DNA from: Stenotrophomonas hibiscicola ATCC 19867
GTDB lineage: Bacteria > Pseudomonadota > Gammaproteobacteria > Xanthomonadales > Xanthomonadaceae
DNA length: 64,000 bases
Reading direction: 5' to 3'
NCBI RefSeq assembly: GCF_000382065.1
Contig: NZ_KB907500.1
Coordinates: 531,001-595,000 of the forward strand
Below the pieces are notes generated by a model. That model did no database searches and was not told where the DNA came from. It worked only from the letters and a program-made list of their open reading frames with translations. A program made the translations under genes and the position numbers. Below, in pieces: positions 34,759 through 43,032 of the stretch (position 1 is its first letter; each line of letters begins with the position of its first letter).

Positions 34759-37110
34759 ATGGTCAAGCCTTCCCGCGCCCGGATGCGCAGCGCGCTGCTG
34801 GGCAGCCTGATTGCCCTGCTGCCGGCACTGCCGGCGCTGGCCGCCGATCCCACGCCGGCCACCGAAGCACCCGGCCCGCAGCTACGCACCGGCAGCCTGA
34901 TGCTGATTCCCGCGCCAGCCACCGTGCAGCGCGGCCAGGGCAGCGGCATCACCGTACGCGCCGATACCGCGCTGCACGCCGAAGGCGAAGCCGCGCAGCG
35001 CGTCGCCACCCAGTTCGCCGACCTGCTGGCGCGCAGTGGCGGTCCGCGCCTTACGCCGGCCAAGGGCAAGACGGCAGCCGCCCCGGGCGGCATCCGCTTC
35101 CAGATCGTGCCCACCTTCCGTGACAGCGGCGAGAGCTACACGCTGGAAAGCACCGCGCAGGGCGTGGTGATCCAGGCCGGCAACGAAACCGGCCTGTTCT
35201 ACGGCGCAACCACGCTTGCCCAGCTGGCCACGGGCGGAAGCAACGGCGTGCTTCCCGCAGTGCAGATCCAGGACGCGCCGCGCTTCAGCTGGCGCGGTTT
35301 CATGCTCGACTCGGCACGGCATTTCCAGAGCCTGGACGAGATCAAGCGCGTGCTCGATGCGATGGCCGCGCACAAGCTCAATACCTTCCATTGGCACCTG
35401 ACCGATGACCAGGGCTGGCGCATGGAGATCAAGCGCTACCCGAAGCTGACCGACATGGGCAGCTGCCGCCTGCCGGCCGGTGATGGCGGCATCGATCCGG
35501 TCAGCGGCCAGGAGCATCCGTACTGCGGCTTCTACACCCAGGAGCAGATCCGCGAAGTGATCACCTATGCCGCCAAGCTGCATATCCAGGTGATTCCGGA
35601 AATCGATGTACCGGGCCACGCGACGGCTGCGATTGCCGCGTATCCGGAGCTGGGCACCATCGATACGCCGCTGAAGCCGATCAGCGAATGGGGCGTGTTC
35701 CCGAACCTGTTCAACGTGGAAGACAGCACCGTCACCTTCCTCGAGAACGTGCTGGAAGAAGTGATCGCGCTGTTCCCGGCCAGGTACGTGCACGTCGGTG
35801 GCGACGAGGCGGTGAAGGACCAGTGGGAAGCGTCGAAGCAGGTGCAGCAGCGCATGCGTGCGCTGGGCATCAAGGATGAAATGGCCATGCAGAGCCACAT
35901 CATCAAGCGCTTGGAGACCTTCCTGGAGAAGCACGACCGGCGCCTGATCGGGTGGGATGAAATCCTCGAAGGCGGCCTGCCACCGCAGGCCACAGTGATG
36001 TCGTGGCAGGGCACCGAAGGTGGCCTGGCCGCGGCCAGTGCTGGCCATGACGTGGTCATGTCGCCGGTGGGCTACCTCTATCTGGATTACCTGCAGACGG
36101 CCTCGCCGAACGAACCGCCGGGCCGCCCGGCCCAGGTCAACCTCGGCAAGTTGTACAACTACGAGCCGGTGCCGGCCCAGCTGGCGGCCGACAAGCGCCA
36201 GCACATTCTCGGTCTGCAGGCCAACATGTTCACCGAGCACACGCGCACCTACGCACGCCTGCAGCACAACCTGTTCCCGCGCCTGGCGGCAGTGGCCGAG
36301 ACCGGCTGGAGCACGCCGGAACATCGCGACTTCCGCGATTTCCTCGCGCGCCTGCCCGCGCAGCTGCAGCGCTACCGCGCCTGGGGCCTGGCCTACGCGC
36401 AGACCCCGTTCGAAGTGGGCGTGGACTACACCAACAACCGCGCCGCCAACACGGTGACCGTGTCGCTGGCCAATCCGCTGGGCTATGAAGTGCGCTACAG
36501 CACCGATGGCCAGCCGGTGACGGCGCAGTCGCCGCTGTACCAGCAGCCGCTGACCGCGCAGCTGCCCGCTACCGTGCAGGCCGCCGCGTTCTACCAGGGC
36601 CAGACGCTGGCGGCGAAGCCGACGGTCGCCGCGTTCAGCGCACAATCGCTGCTCAGCCGCCGCAGCGATGAGCTGCTCAGCTGCGTGGGCAAGAAGGGGC
36701 TGGTGCTGCGCCTGGAGGACGATGGCCCGCGCGAAGGAAACCGCGCGGTGTTCAACGTGGATATCTTCCAGCCCTGCTGGCGCTGGCCGCAGGCGCAGCT
36801 GGACGGCGTCGGCAGCGTGGAAGTCCGTGCCGGGCGCATCCCCTATTACTTCCAGCTGGCCCACGACGAGCCGAAGCGTCGCTTCGAAAAAGCGAGGCGC
36901 GCGCATGGCGAGATGCAGGTGCGTCGCGGAGATTGCAGCGGCAAGGTGCTGGCCGAAGTACCGCTGCCGGCCACGCCCGATGCCGATGGCTTCGTGACGC
37001 TGCGTGCGGCGCTGCCGAAGGGGACGCAGGGCACCGGTGACCTGTGCATCAACTTCACCGGCGACACGCGCCCGGCGATGTGGGTGCTGGATGAGGTCAC
37101 ACTCAGGTAG
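34759..37110 (+). CDS. beta-N-acetylhexosaminidase, GH20 family
   Basis: A 783-aa exported enzyme with a signal peptide (about 1-29, ending ALAAD), a GH20b N-terminal domain (about 45-170) and a GH20 catalytic barrel. DSARHFQS, FHWHLTDDQGWRMEIK and the catalytic Asp-Glu pair D349-E350 in VHVGGDE are present, and PEIDVPGHA lies at 280-288. A C-terminal chitobiase-type domain follows. It releases GlcNAc from chito-oligosaccharides or glycans in the periplasm or outside. AAGGAG is 10 nt before the ATG. The stop TAG (37108-37110) belongs to a SMAG GTAG. Confidence 0.95.
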   Translation: MVKPSRARMRSALLGSLIALLPALPALAADPTPATEAPGPQLRTGSLMLIPAPATVQRGQGSGITVRADTALHAEGEAAQRVATQFADLLARSGGPRLTPAKGKTAAAPGGIRFQIVPTFRDSGESYTLESTAQGVVIQAGNETGLFYGATTLAQLATGGSNGVLPAVQIQDAPRFSWRGFMLDSARHFQSLDEIKRVLDAMAAHKLNTFHWHLTDDQGWRMEIKRYPKLTDMGSCRLPAGDGGIDPVSGQEHPYCGFYTQEQIREVITYAAKLHIQVIPEIDVPGHATAAIAAYPELGTIDTPLKPISEWGVFPNLFNVEDSTVTFLENVLEEVIALFPARYVHVGGDEAVKDQWEASKQVQQRMRALGIKDEMAMQSHIIKRLETFLEKHDRRLIGWDEILEGGLPPQATVMSWQGTEGGLAAASAGHDVVMSPVGYLYLDYLQTASPNEPPGRPAQVNLGKLYNYEPVPAQLAADKRQHILGLQANMFTEHTRTYARLQHNLFPRLAAVAETGWSTPEHRDFRDFLARLPAQLQRYRAWGLAYAQTPFEVGVDYTNNRAANTVTVSLANPLGYEVRYSTDGQPVTAQSPLYQQPLTAQLPATVQAAAFYQGQTLAAKPTVAAFSAQSLLSRRSDELLSCVGKKGLVLRLEDDGPREGNRAVFNVDIFQPCWRWPQAQLDGVGSVEVRAGRIPYYFQLAHDEPKRRFEKARRAHGEMQVRRGDCSGKVLAEVPLPATPDADGFVTLRAALPKGTQGTGDLCINFTGDTRPAMWVLDEVTLR

Positions 37111-37228
37111 GTGCCAACCTTGGTTGGCGCTTTGCGGCCGGATCCACGCATGGCGTGGATCTACTGTAGAGCCGAGCCCATGCTCGGCTTTCCGGTTGAA
37201 AGGCAGCCGAGCATGGGCTCGGCTCTAC
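37107..37228. repeat. SMAG cluster: one monomer, one ATCCACG palindrome, one dimer
   Basis: GTAGGTGCCAACC... (37107-37130) supplies the stop codon of the hexosaminidase gene. An ATCCACG/CGTGGAT palindrome with CTAC end (37142-37164) and a full dimer from GTAG 37166 to CTAC 37228 follow. They fill the gap between two convergent genes. Confidence 0.9.
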
Positions 37229-37235
37229 AGGAACC

Positions 37236-37628
37236 TCACCCGCGCCAGCGCAGCAGCACGTCGCGCAGCGGGGTCAGGGCCGTGGCCATGCCGACCAGCA
37301 CGCCCACCGTGTTGGCGATGGCGTCCATCGGGTCGGCCATGCGGTTGCTGGTCAGTGCGCCCTGCGCGAACTCGATGCCGATGCCCATCAACACCAGGGC
37401 CACGCCCACCCACAGCAGCGGCCTGCCGCGGCGGAACAGCTGCACGGCGCTGCCGGCCAGGATGAAGTAGGCGACGAAGTGCTCGCCCTTGTCGCTGTTT
37501 TCCGGCAACGGAATCGGCGGCGGTGGAATCAGGCAGACCACGATCACCAGCAGTACTGCCGTCGCCCACAGCCCGGCCCACAACCGCGGCCGCCGCAGCG
37601 GCTTGATCGCCGGCAACGCCTCGCTCAC
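37236..37628 (-). CDS. VanZ-family membrane protein
   Basis: A 130-aa protein with about four hydrophobic helices (near 18-36, 50-65, 71-88 and 103-123) and the VanZ-like motifs SDKGEHFVAYFILAG and GIGIEFAQG. Function in this family is poorly known. The GTG start overlaps the stop of the upstream methyltransferase by 4 nt (GTGA), so the genes are coupled. Confidence 0.85.
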   Translation of the reverse strand: MSEALPAIKPLRRPRLWAGLWATAVLLVIVVCLIPPPPIPLPENSDKGEHFVAYFILAGSAVQLFRRGRPLLWVGVALVLMGIGIEFAQGALTSNRMADPMDAIANTVGVLVGMATALTPLRDVLLRWRG

Positions 37629-38809
37629 AGGCGCCAGCTCAGGTCACCCAGCTCGAAGGCCGGTTCGAAGTCGACGCCACGCTGCAGGCCGATGGCCTGG
37701 AAGCGCTCGCCCATCTCGGTCGGCAGGGTCAGCTTCTTTACCTGGTCGCGCAGCTGGATGCGGCCGACCTCGTCGGTACGCTCCTCGGCCAGCAGCAGCA
37801 CCTGGTCCAGGCCGTTACCGAGCAGGAAGCTGGCCTGGCTGCAGTAGCCGGCCAGCTCGAAACCGCCGTGCATGCCGGCCTCGGCCATCGCGGTGAAATC
37901 CACCGACGCGGTGATGTCCTGCAGGCCCGGCCAGCGGTGCACGTCGTTGTGCACGTGATGGCGGTAGAACGCACGCACGGTGCCCTCGTCGCGGTCGTGC
38001 TGGTAGAACTCGCTGCGACTGTAGCCGTAGTCGACGAACAGCATCGCACCACGCTGCATGCCACCAGCCACCGCCTGCAGCCAGTACGGCAGCTGCGGCA
38101 ACACTTCGGAACGGTAGCCCTCGGCGAAAGGCTTTTCCAGGTAGCGCTCGATATGGCGCACCGCACCGTTGAGCAGGATGTCGGCCGGCTGCGCGCCACG
38201 GATGAAATTGCCTTCGGCGTCCAGCTCGACGGTTTCCTCGTAGACCTCGCCATCGCGGATCAGGAAGCGCGGGGTCGGCAGCGCGTCGATCACCTCGTTG
38301 GCGAACACCACGCCTTCCCAGTCCTCGTCGAACGGGCGGTCGACCCAGTCCACGCGCGCGGCCAGCTCGGCCGGCAGGTTCTGCTGCAGACGCTGCTGCT
38401 GGCGCTCGCGCAGATCGGCACTGGGTTCGAGGATGGCGTAGCGCGACGGCAGCGCATCCAGCTCGGCCAGGCGCAGCAGCACTGCCTCGGCGAAGGCGCC
38501 GGTGCCGCCGCCCAGCTCCAGCATCCGCGCCTGCGCGCCGAGCTGGGCGAACACCGGTGCCAGCGCATTGGCCACGCTGCCGGCAAACAGGCTGCCGAGC
38601 TCGGGCGCGGTGGTGAAGTCACCGCCGCCACCGAACTTGCTGGCGCCGGCGCTGTAATAGCCCCAGCCCGGGGTGTACAGGCACAGCTCCATGAAGCGCG
38701 AGAAGGGCATGGCCCCGCCCTGCGCGAGGATTTCAGCACGCAGGGCGGCCGCCAGCTGGTCGCTGTGGGCCAGGGCATCGGCTTCGGGCAGGGGGAAGGT
38801 GGGCTGCAT
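37625..38809 (-). CDS. class I SAM-dependent methyltransferase, MidA/NDUFAF7-like
   Basis: A 394-aa member of the COG1565/DUF185 family: ILAQGGAMPFSRFMELCLYTPGWGYYS, FTTAPELGSLFAG, the SAM-binding MLELGGGTGAFAEAVL, and FANEVIDALPTPRF. Mitochondrial NDUFAF7 methylates an arginine of a complex I subunit; bacterial targets are uncertain. The open frame extends past 39000, but that part is antisense to the divergent pteridine reductase. The ATG at 38809 matches the family start. Confidence 0.92.
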   Translation of the reverse strand: MQPTFPLPEADALAHSDQLAAALRAEILAQGGAMPFSRFMELCLYTPGWGYYSAGASKFGGGGDFTTAPELGSLFAGSVANALAPVFAQLGAQARMLELGGGTGAFAEAVLLRLAELDALPSRYAILEPSADLRERQQQRLQQNLPAELAARVDWVDRPFDEDWEGVVFANEVIDALPTPRFLIRDGEVYEETVELDAEGNFIRGAQPADILLNGAVRHIERYLEKPFAEGYRSEVLPQLPYWLQAVAGGMQRGAMLFVDYGYSRSEFYQHDRDEGTVRAFYRHHVHNDVHRWPGLQDITASVDFTAMAEAGMHGGFELAGYCSQASFLLGNGLDQVLLLAEERTDEVGRIQLRDQVKKLTLPTEMGERFQAIGLQRGVDFEPAFELGDLSWRL

Positions 38810-38867
38810 GGCGTGTTCGAATGCGGTGACAATGTGCACAGGATAGCTGAGCCTTGGAGGACCCTCG

Positions 38868-39605
38868 ATGAGCGATACCCACCCCGTGGTCCTGATCACC
38901 GGCAGCGCGCGCCGGATCGGCGCGGCCATCGCCCGCCAGTTCCACGCCTGTGGCTGGTCGGTGGTACTGCATGCCAACACCTCCAGCGCCGAACTGCAGC
39001 AGGCCGCGTTCGATTTCGACAATGTGCGGCCGGGCAGCGTGCTGGCCCTGCAGGCCGACCTGCGTGACGCCGACGCCCTGCCCGACCTGGTGGAACAGGC
39101 CGTCACCCACTTCGGCCGCCTGGACGCGCTGGTCAACAACGCCTCCAACTTCTTCCCCACCCCGCTCGGCCAGGTCACCGCCGAGGCGATGGACGCACTG
39201 TATGCAGTCAATGCACGTGCGCCGCTGCTGCTGTCACAAGCGGCGGCGCCCTACCTGCGCCGCCAGCAGGGCTGCATCGTCAACCTGACCGACCTGCACG
39301 GCACCGATCCGATGCGCGACCACATCGCCTACACCATGGCCAAGGCCGCGCTGGAGATGGCCACCCGCGCACTGGCACTGGAGCTGGCGCCGAAGGTGCG
39401 GGTCAACGCGGTGGCGCCGGGTGCGATCCTGTGGCCGGAACAGGGCAAGGACGATTTCGCGCGCGAGGCGCTGCTGGCGCGCACGCCGCTGGCGCGGATC
39501 GGCACGGTCGAGGAGATCGCCGAAGCGGTGTACTGGCTGGTGGCCGAAGCCAGCTTCGTCACCGGCCACACCCTGCGCGTGGATGGTGGGCGCACCGTCA
39601 GCTGA
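38868..39605 (+). CDS. pteridine reductase (SDR family)
   Basis: A 245-aa short-chain dehydrogenase that reduces dihydrofolate or pterins with NADPH in related enzymes. The cofactor motif has an Arg, TGSARRIGAAIA (about 11-22), as in PTR1 and FolM; then NNASNF, and the catalytic Tyr-Lys in YTMAKAAL. The folK gene 77 nt beyond its end, on the other strand, supports a folate/pterin role. GGAG lies 8 nt before the ATG. It may be called folM, but that symbol is not certain for this lineage. Confidence 0.9.
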   Translation: MSDTHPVVLITGSARRIGAAIARQFHACGWSVVLHANTSSAELQQAAFDFDNVRPGSVLALQADLRDADALPDLVEQAVTHFGRLDALVNNASNFFPTPLGQVTAEAMDALYAVNARAPLLLSQAAAPYLRRQQGCIVNLTDLHGTDPMRDHIAYTMAKAALEMATRALALELAPKVRVNAVAPGAILWPEQGKDDFAREALLARTPLARIGTVEEIAEAVYWLVAEASFVTGHTLRVDGGRTVS

Positions 39606-39610
39606 AATGT

Positions 39611-39662
39611 TGCCGGCCAGCGGCCGGCACCACCGGTAGCGCCGGGCCATGCCCGGCGAGCG
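39611..39662. repeat. two SMAG elements
   Basis: A GCCGGCCAGCGGCCGGC palindrome (about 39611-39630) and GTAGCGCCGGGCCATGCCCGGCG (about 39636-39658). They lie between the convergent pteridine reductase and folK genes. Confidence 0.8.
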
Positions 39663-39681
39663 CAGCGGCAACAACAACCGA

Positions 39682-40167
39682 TCATTCCAGGTCCACCACC
39701 TCGAACGCCTCGCCAAACTGCGCGTGCGCCCGCCACAGCGTGGCCAGGTCCTGCCCGCTGACCGGGTCGATGAAGCCCGGCGCGATGTCCGCCAGCGGCT
39801 TCAGCACGAAGGCATGCTTCAGTTCCGGGCGCGGAATGCGCAGGTGGCCGGGGCCTTCCACCACCAGGTCGCCGTAGAACACCACGTCGATGTCCAGGGT
39901 CCGGTCGGAGAAGCGCGGCCCGCTGCGATCGCGGCCGTGCGCGTCTTCCAGCGCATGCAGCCAGTCGTCCAGTTCCTGCAGCGGCAGATCGGTCTCGATC
40001 GCCGCCGCATTGTTGAGGAAGGCCGGGCCATCGAAGCCGACCGCGGCAGTACGGTAGGCCGGCGAGACCTGCAGCGCGCCGAAGCGCTCGCGCAGGGCCG
40101 TCACCGCGGCGTGGAGGTAGCGGCGGGGCTGGACGTTGCTGCCCAGGCTCAGGAGCACGGTCGTCAT
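39682..40167 (-). CDS. folK: 6-hydroxymethyl-7,8-dihydropterin pyrophosphokinase
   Basis: A 161-aa HPPK that transfers pyrophosphate from ATP in folate synthesis. Family motifs are LSLGSNVQPR at the N-terminus, PAFLNNAAAIET, the signature RSGPRFSDRTLDIDVVFYGD and IPRPELKHAFVLKPL. The length is normal. The ATG at 40167 begins immediately before the conserved LSLGSN. It diverges from the Anbu-type gene, 89 nt away. Confidence 0.96.
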   Translation of the reverse strand: MTTVLLSLGSNVQPRRYLHAAVTALRERFGALQVSPAYRTAAVGFDGPAFLNNAAAIETDLPLQELDDWLHALEDAHGRDRSGPRFSDRTLDIDVVFYGDLVVEGPGHLRIPRPELKHAFVLKPLADIAPGFIDPVSGQDLATLWRAHAQFGEAFEVVDLE

Positions 40168-40256
40168 GCGGTTCAGGTGGCAGCGATGGGGGCGTGGACA
40201 TGCCGTCGTCACGGCGGCCTGCCTACAATCCGGGACGCACATGATAGGGCACCGAC

Positions 40257-41000
40257 ATGACCTATTGCGTTGGAATCGAGGTGGACGAGGGCCTGGTCTT
40301 CGCTGCCGACACCCGGACCAATGCCTCGCTGGACGATGTGCGCGTGCATCGCAAGCTGCACGTGTTCGAATATCCCGGCCAGGCAGCCTACGTGCTGATG
40401 GCGGCTGGCAACCTGGCCACCACCCAGCTGCTGGTGTCGCGCCTGGGCCGCGACGCCGCAGAGCGGCGCGTGCCCAACCTGCGCGACATGACTCACCTGT
40501 TCGAAGCCGCCGCGTATGTGGGTCAGCTGCTGGTGGACAGCCAGGTGCACAGCAGCCACAGCGAACACGGCCATGACGGGGTCAACACCCAGGCCACGCT
40601 GATCTTCGGCGGCCAGATCGCCGGCGAGCGGCCCGGGCTGTACATGATCTACCCGCTCGGCAACGCCATTGCCGCCTCGCCGGAGACGCCCTACCTGCAG
40701 ATCGGTGAATCCAAGTACGGCAAGCCGATCCTGGATCGCATCCTCAGCCCGACCACGCGGCTGGAGGACGCCGCGCGCACGGCCATCGTCTCGCTGGACT
40801 CCACCATCCGGTCCAACCTGTCGGTGGGCCTGCCGATCGACCTGGCGCTGCTGCGCGACGGTGAACTGCGTATCGGTCGGCAACTGCGGCTGGGCGCGGA
40901 TTCAGCGCTGTATGCCGATATCCACCAGAACTGGTCACGGCGCCTGGAACAGGCGGTGGACGCCCTGCCGCGGTTCCCCTGGGAAACCGACGAACGGTAG
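40257..41000 (+). CDS. Anbu-type proteasome-like protein
   Basis: A 247-aa Ntn-hydrolase-fold protein related to HslV and 20S proteasome beta subunits. It begins MTYCVGIEVDEGLVFAADTRTN, so a Thr next to the initiator Met is in place as possible nucleophile, and SLDSTIRSNLSVGLPIDLALL is near the C-terminus. This pattern fits Anbu (ancestral beta subunit). Anbu genes usually sit with transglutaminase-like, alpha-E and ATP-grasp genes; none is present here. The stop TAG lies in a SMAG GTAG. Confidence 0.88.
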   Translation: MTYCVGIEVDEGLVFAADTRTNASLDDVRVHRKLHVFEYPGQAAYVLMAAGNLATTQLLVSRLGRDAAERRVPNLRDMTHLFEAAAYVGQLLVDSQVHSSHSEHGHDGVNTQATLIFGGQIAGERPGLYMIYPLGNAIAASPETPYLQIGESKYGKPILDRILSPTTRLEDAARTAIVSLDSTIRSNLSVGLPIDLALLRDGELRIGRQLRLGADSALYADIHQNWSRRLEQAVDALPRFPWETDER

Positions 41001-41068
41001 TGCCGGCCGCTGGCCGGCGACCGCGTTGATACCAGCACACAGGGATGCCGGCCAGCGGCCGGCGCTAC
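40997..41068. repeat. SMAG dimer overlapping a stop codon
   Basis: GTAGTGCCGGCCGCTGGCCGGC begins at 40997 and an inverted copy ends in CTAC at 41068. TAG at 40998-41000 is the stop of the proteasome-like gene. Confidence 0.9.
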
Positions 41069-41075
41069 CGGGGCA

Positions 41076-42587
41076 TCAGCCCAGCGCTTCTGCCACGGCG
41101 CGGAATACCTGCTGCATCTGCAGCGGCTTGTGCAGTACATGCACCTCCACTCCGGCCGGGAAGGCGTCGGCCGAGACCGGCACCGCAGGGTCTTCCAGCA
41201 CCAGCGCCGGGCCGCGGTAACCGAGCGCAGCCATCTCGCCCAGCAGCTGGCTGGCCGGCAGCAGCTTGGAGCCGGCATCGGCAATCACCAGCGCCGGCAT
41301 TGCCTCCTGCTGCATCCAGCGCAGCGCCGCCGGGCCATCGGAGGCCAACTGCAGCTGGTAGCCCTGGCTGGACAGCGCGTTGCCGAGCAGCGACAGGCGC
41401 GTGGCTTCCCCATCGACCACCAGGATCGACTGGCCGCTACCCAAGGCCACCAGCTGTTCGATCGGCTCGCTGCCGTCGATGATCTCGTGCATCGGCAGGC
41501 GCAGTTCGAAGCAGGTGCCCTGTCCCGGCTGGCTGCTGACATGGATGCTGCCACCAGCGCCCTCAACAATGCGCTTGCAGGAGATCAGGCCCAGGCCAGT
41601 GCCATCTGCCTTGGTGGTGAAGAATGGATTGAACAGGTGCGACAGCGTGTCCGCATCCATGCCAATGCCTTCATCGGCAACGCAGATACGCATCCAGTCC
41701 ACGCCATCGCGCTGGCCGGCATGGCTGGCGGTCAGGCTCAGTCGGCCGCCGTTGGGCATCGCCTGGATCGCATTGAGTGCCAGGTTCAGCATGACCTGCT
41801 GCAGTTCGGTGTAGTTCGCATCCACTACCAGGCCTTCGTCCTGCACCTGCAGTTCCAGGCGCACGGCATCGGGCACGTTGCTGCGCAACAGCAGGGCCAC
41901 CGCATCGAACAGGCCCTTGATCTCGATACGCTCGCTCGGCTTGCGCGAACCGCGCACGAACGACAGCATCGATTCGGCCATCTCGTGGCCGCGGCGGCCA
42001 CACTCGGCAATTACGTCGGCCAGGTGGTGCAACTGCGGATCGTCGGTACGCGCCTTCAACAGGTCCGGCATGATCAGCAGCGGCTGCAGGATGTTGCGCA
42101 GGTCATGGCTGAGGCCGGCGGCGAGCAGCGACAGGCTTTCCAGGCGCTGCGCGCGCATCAGTTCGGTCTCCACCCGTGCGCGCTCTACGGCGCTGCGGGC
42201 ATCGCGGATCGCACGCGCCACCGCCGACGGCAGGCGCGCCGGCTGGTGCTTGATGATGTAATCGTTGGCGCCTTTCTGCAGCGCCGCCACCGCGTTCTCC
42301 TCACCCATGGTGCCGGAGACGAAGATGAAAGGGACTTCCGGCGCCGTCTCGCGCACGATGCGCAGCGCATCATCACCGGAAAACCCCGGCATGCTCAGGT
42401 CGGACAGCACGATGTCCGGCTGGAACGCGGCCAGTGCCTGGCGCAGCTCCGCCTCGCTCTCGACGCGCTCGAAACGAGCGTCCAGGCCCGCATCGAGCAT
42501 CTGTTCGGACATCAGCTCGGCATCTTCCGGTGAGTCCTCCACCAGCAGGATGCGCAGCGCCCCCAGGGCAGGACCGGTCAGGGGCAT
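41076..42587 (-). CDS. hybrid response regulator/histidine kinase
   Basis: A 503-aa soluble protein. A receiver domain (about 11-130, phospho-Asp D63 in LSDLSMP) leads to a kinase core with H161 in GLSHDLRN, an N box (LNLALNAIQAMP), G boxes (DEGIGM, GTGLGLIS), and a second, more degenerate receiver (about 386-503, D437, K487 in HKP). There is no membrane segment, so it probably takes signal from the neighbouring response regulator or kinase. It ends a three-gene operon, 4 nt after the response regulator gene. Confidence 0.92.
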   Translation of the reverse strand: MPLTGPALGALRILLVEDSPEDAELMSEQMLDAGLDARFERVESEAELRQALAAFQPDIVLSDLSMPGFSGDDALRIVRETAPEVPFIFVSGTMGEENAVAALQKGANDYIIKHQPARLPSAVARAIRDARSAVERARVETELMRAQRLESLSLLAAGLSHDLRNILQPLLIMPDLLKARTDDPQLHHLADVIAECGRRGHEMAESMLSFVRGSRKPSERIEIKGLFDAVALLLRSNVPDAVRLELQVQDEGLVVDANYTELQQVMLNLALNAIQAMPNGGRLSLTASHAGQRDGVDWMRICVADEGIGMDADTLSHLFNPFFTTKADGTGLGLISCKRIVEGAGGSIHVSSQPGQGTCFELRLPMHEIIDGSEPIEQLVALGSGQSILVVDGEATRLSLLGNALSSQGYQLQLASDGPAALRWMQQEAMPALVIADAGSKLLPASQLLGEMAALGYRGPALVLEDPAVPVSADAFPAGVEVHVLHKPLQMQQVFRAVAEALG

Positions 42588-42591
42588 GGGC

Positions 42592-43032
42592 TCACTCGAG
42601 TTCCGGTGCCTGGTTGATCAACGCCCAGAACTTGCCCAGGGTCTGCACCGCACCGAAGAACTGGTCCACGTCCACCGGCTTGACCACGTAGGCATTGACC
42701 CCCATGTCCCAGCTGCGGGCCAAATCACTTTCCTCGCGCGAGGACGACAGGATCACCACCGGCAGGCGCTTGAGTTCTTCGTGCTCGCGGATCTGCCGCA
42801 GCACTTCCAGGCCGTCCATGCGCGGCATCTTGATGTCCAGCAGCAGCACCGCCGGCAGGCCTTCCTCGCGGTTGGCGAAGGCGCCGCGGCGCAGCAGGTA
42901 GTCCATCACTTCCACGCCATCCTCGACGTGCACGATGGGATTGGCCAGACGCGCCTCTTCCAGGGCGTCGATCGCCATTTCGGCATCGGCCGGGCTGTCT
43001 TCGGCGAGAAGAATGGTGCGCAGAGTCGTCAT
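42592..43032 (-). CDS. single-domain response regulator (Rcp1-like)
   Basis: A 146-aa stand-alone receiver: acidic pocket AEDSP (10-14), phospho-Asp D66 in LLLDIKMP, and conserved Lys K118 in VVKPVD. There is no output domain. This type usually passes phosphate within a relay, as partners of phytochrome-like kinases do. Its ATG overlaps the stop of the kinase gene upstream by 4 nt, which predicts that the two form a pair. Confidence 0.93.
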   Translation of the reverse strand: MTTLRTILLAEDSPADAEMAIDALEEARLANPIVHVEDGVEVMDYLLRRGAFANREEGLPAVLLLDIKMPRMDGLEVLRQIREHEELKRLPVVILSSSREESDLARSWDMGVNAYVVKPVDVDQFFGAVQTLGKFWALINQAPELE

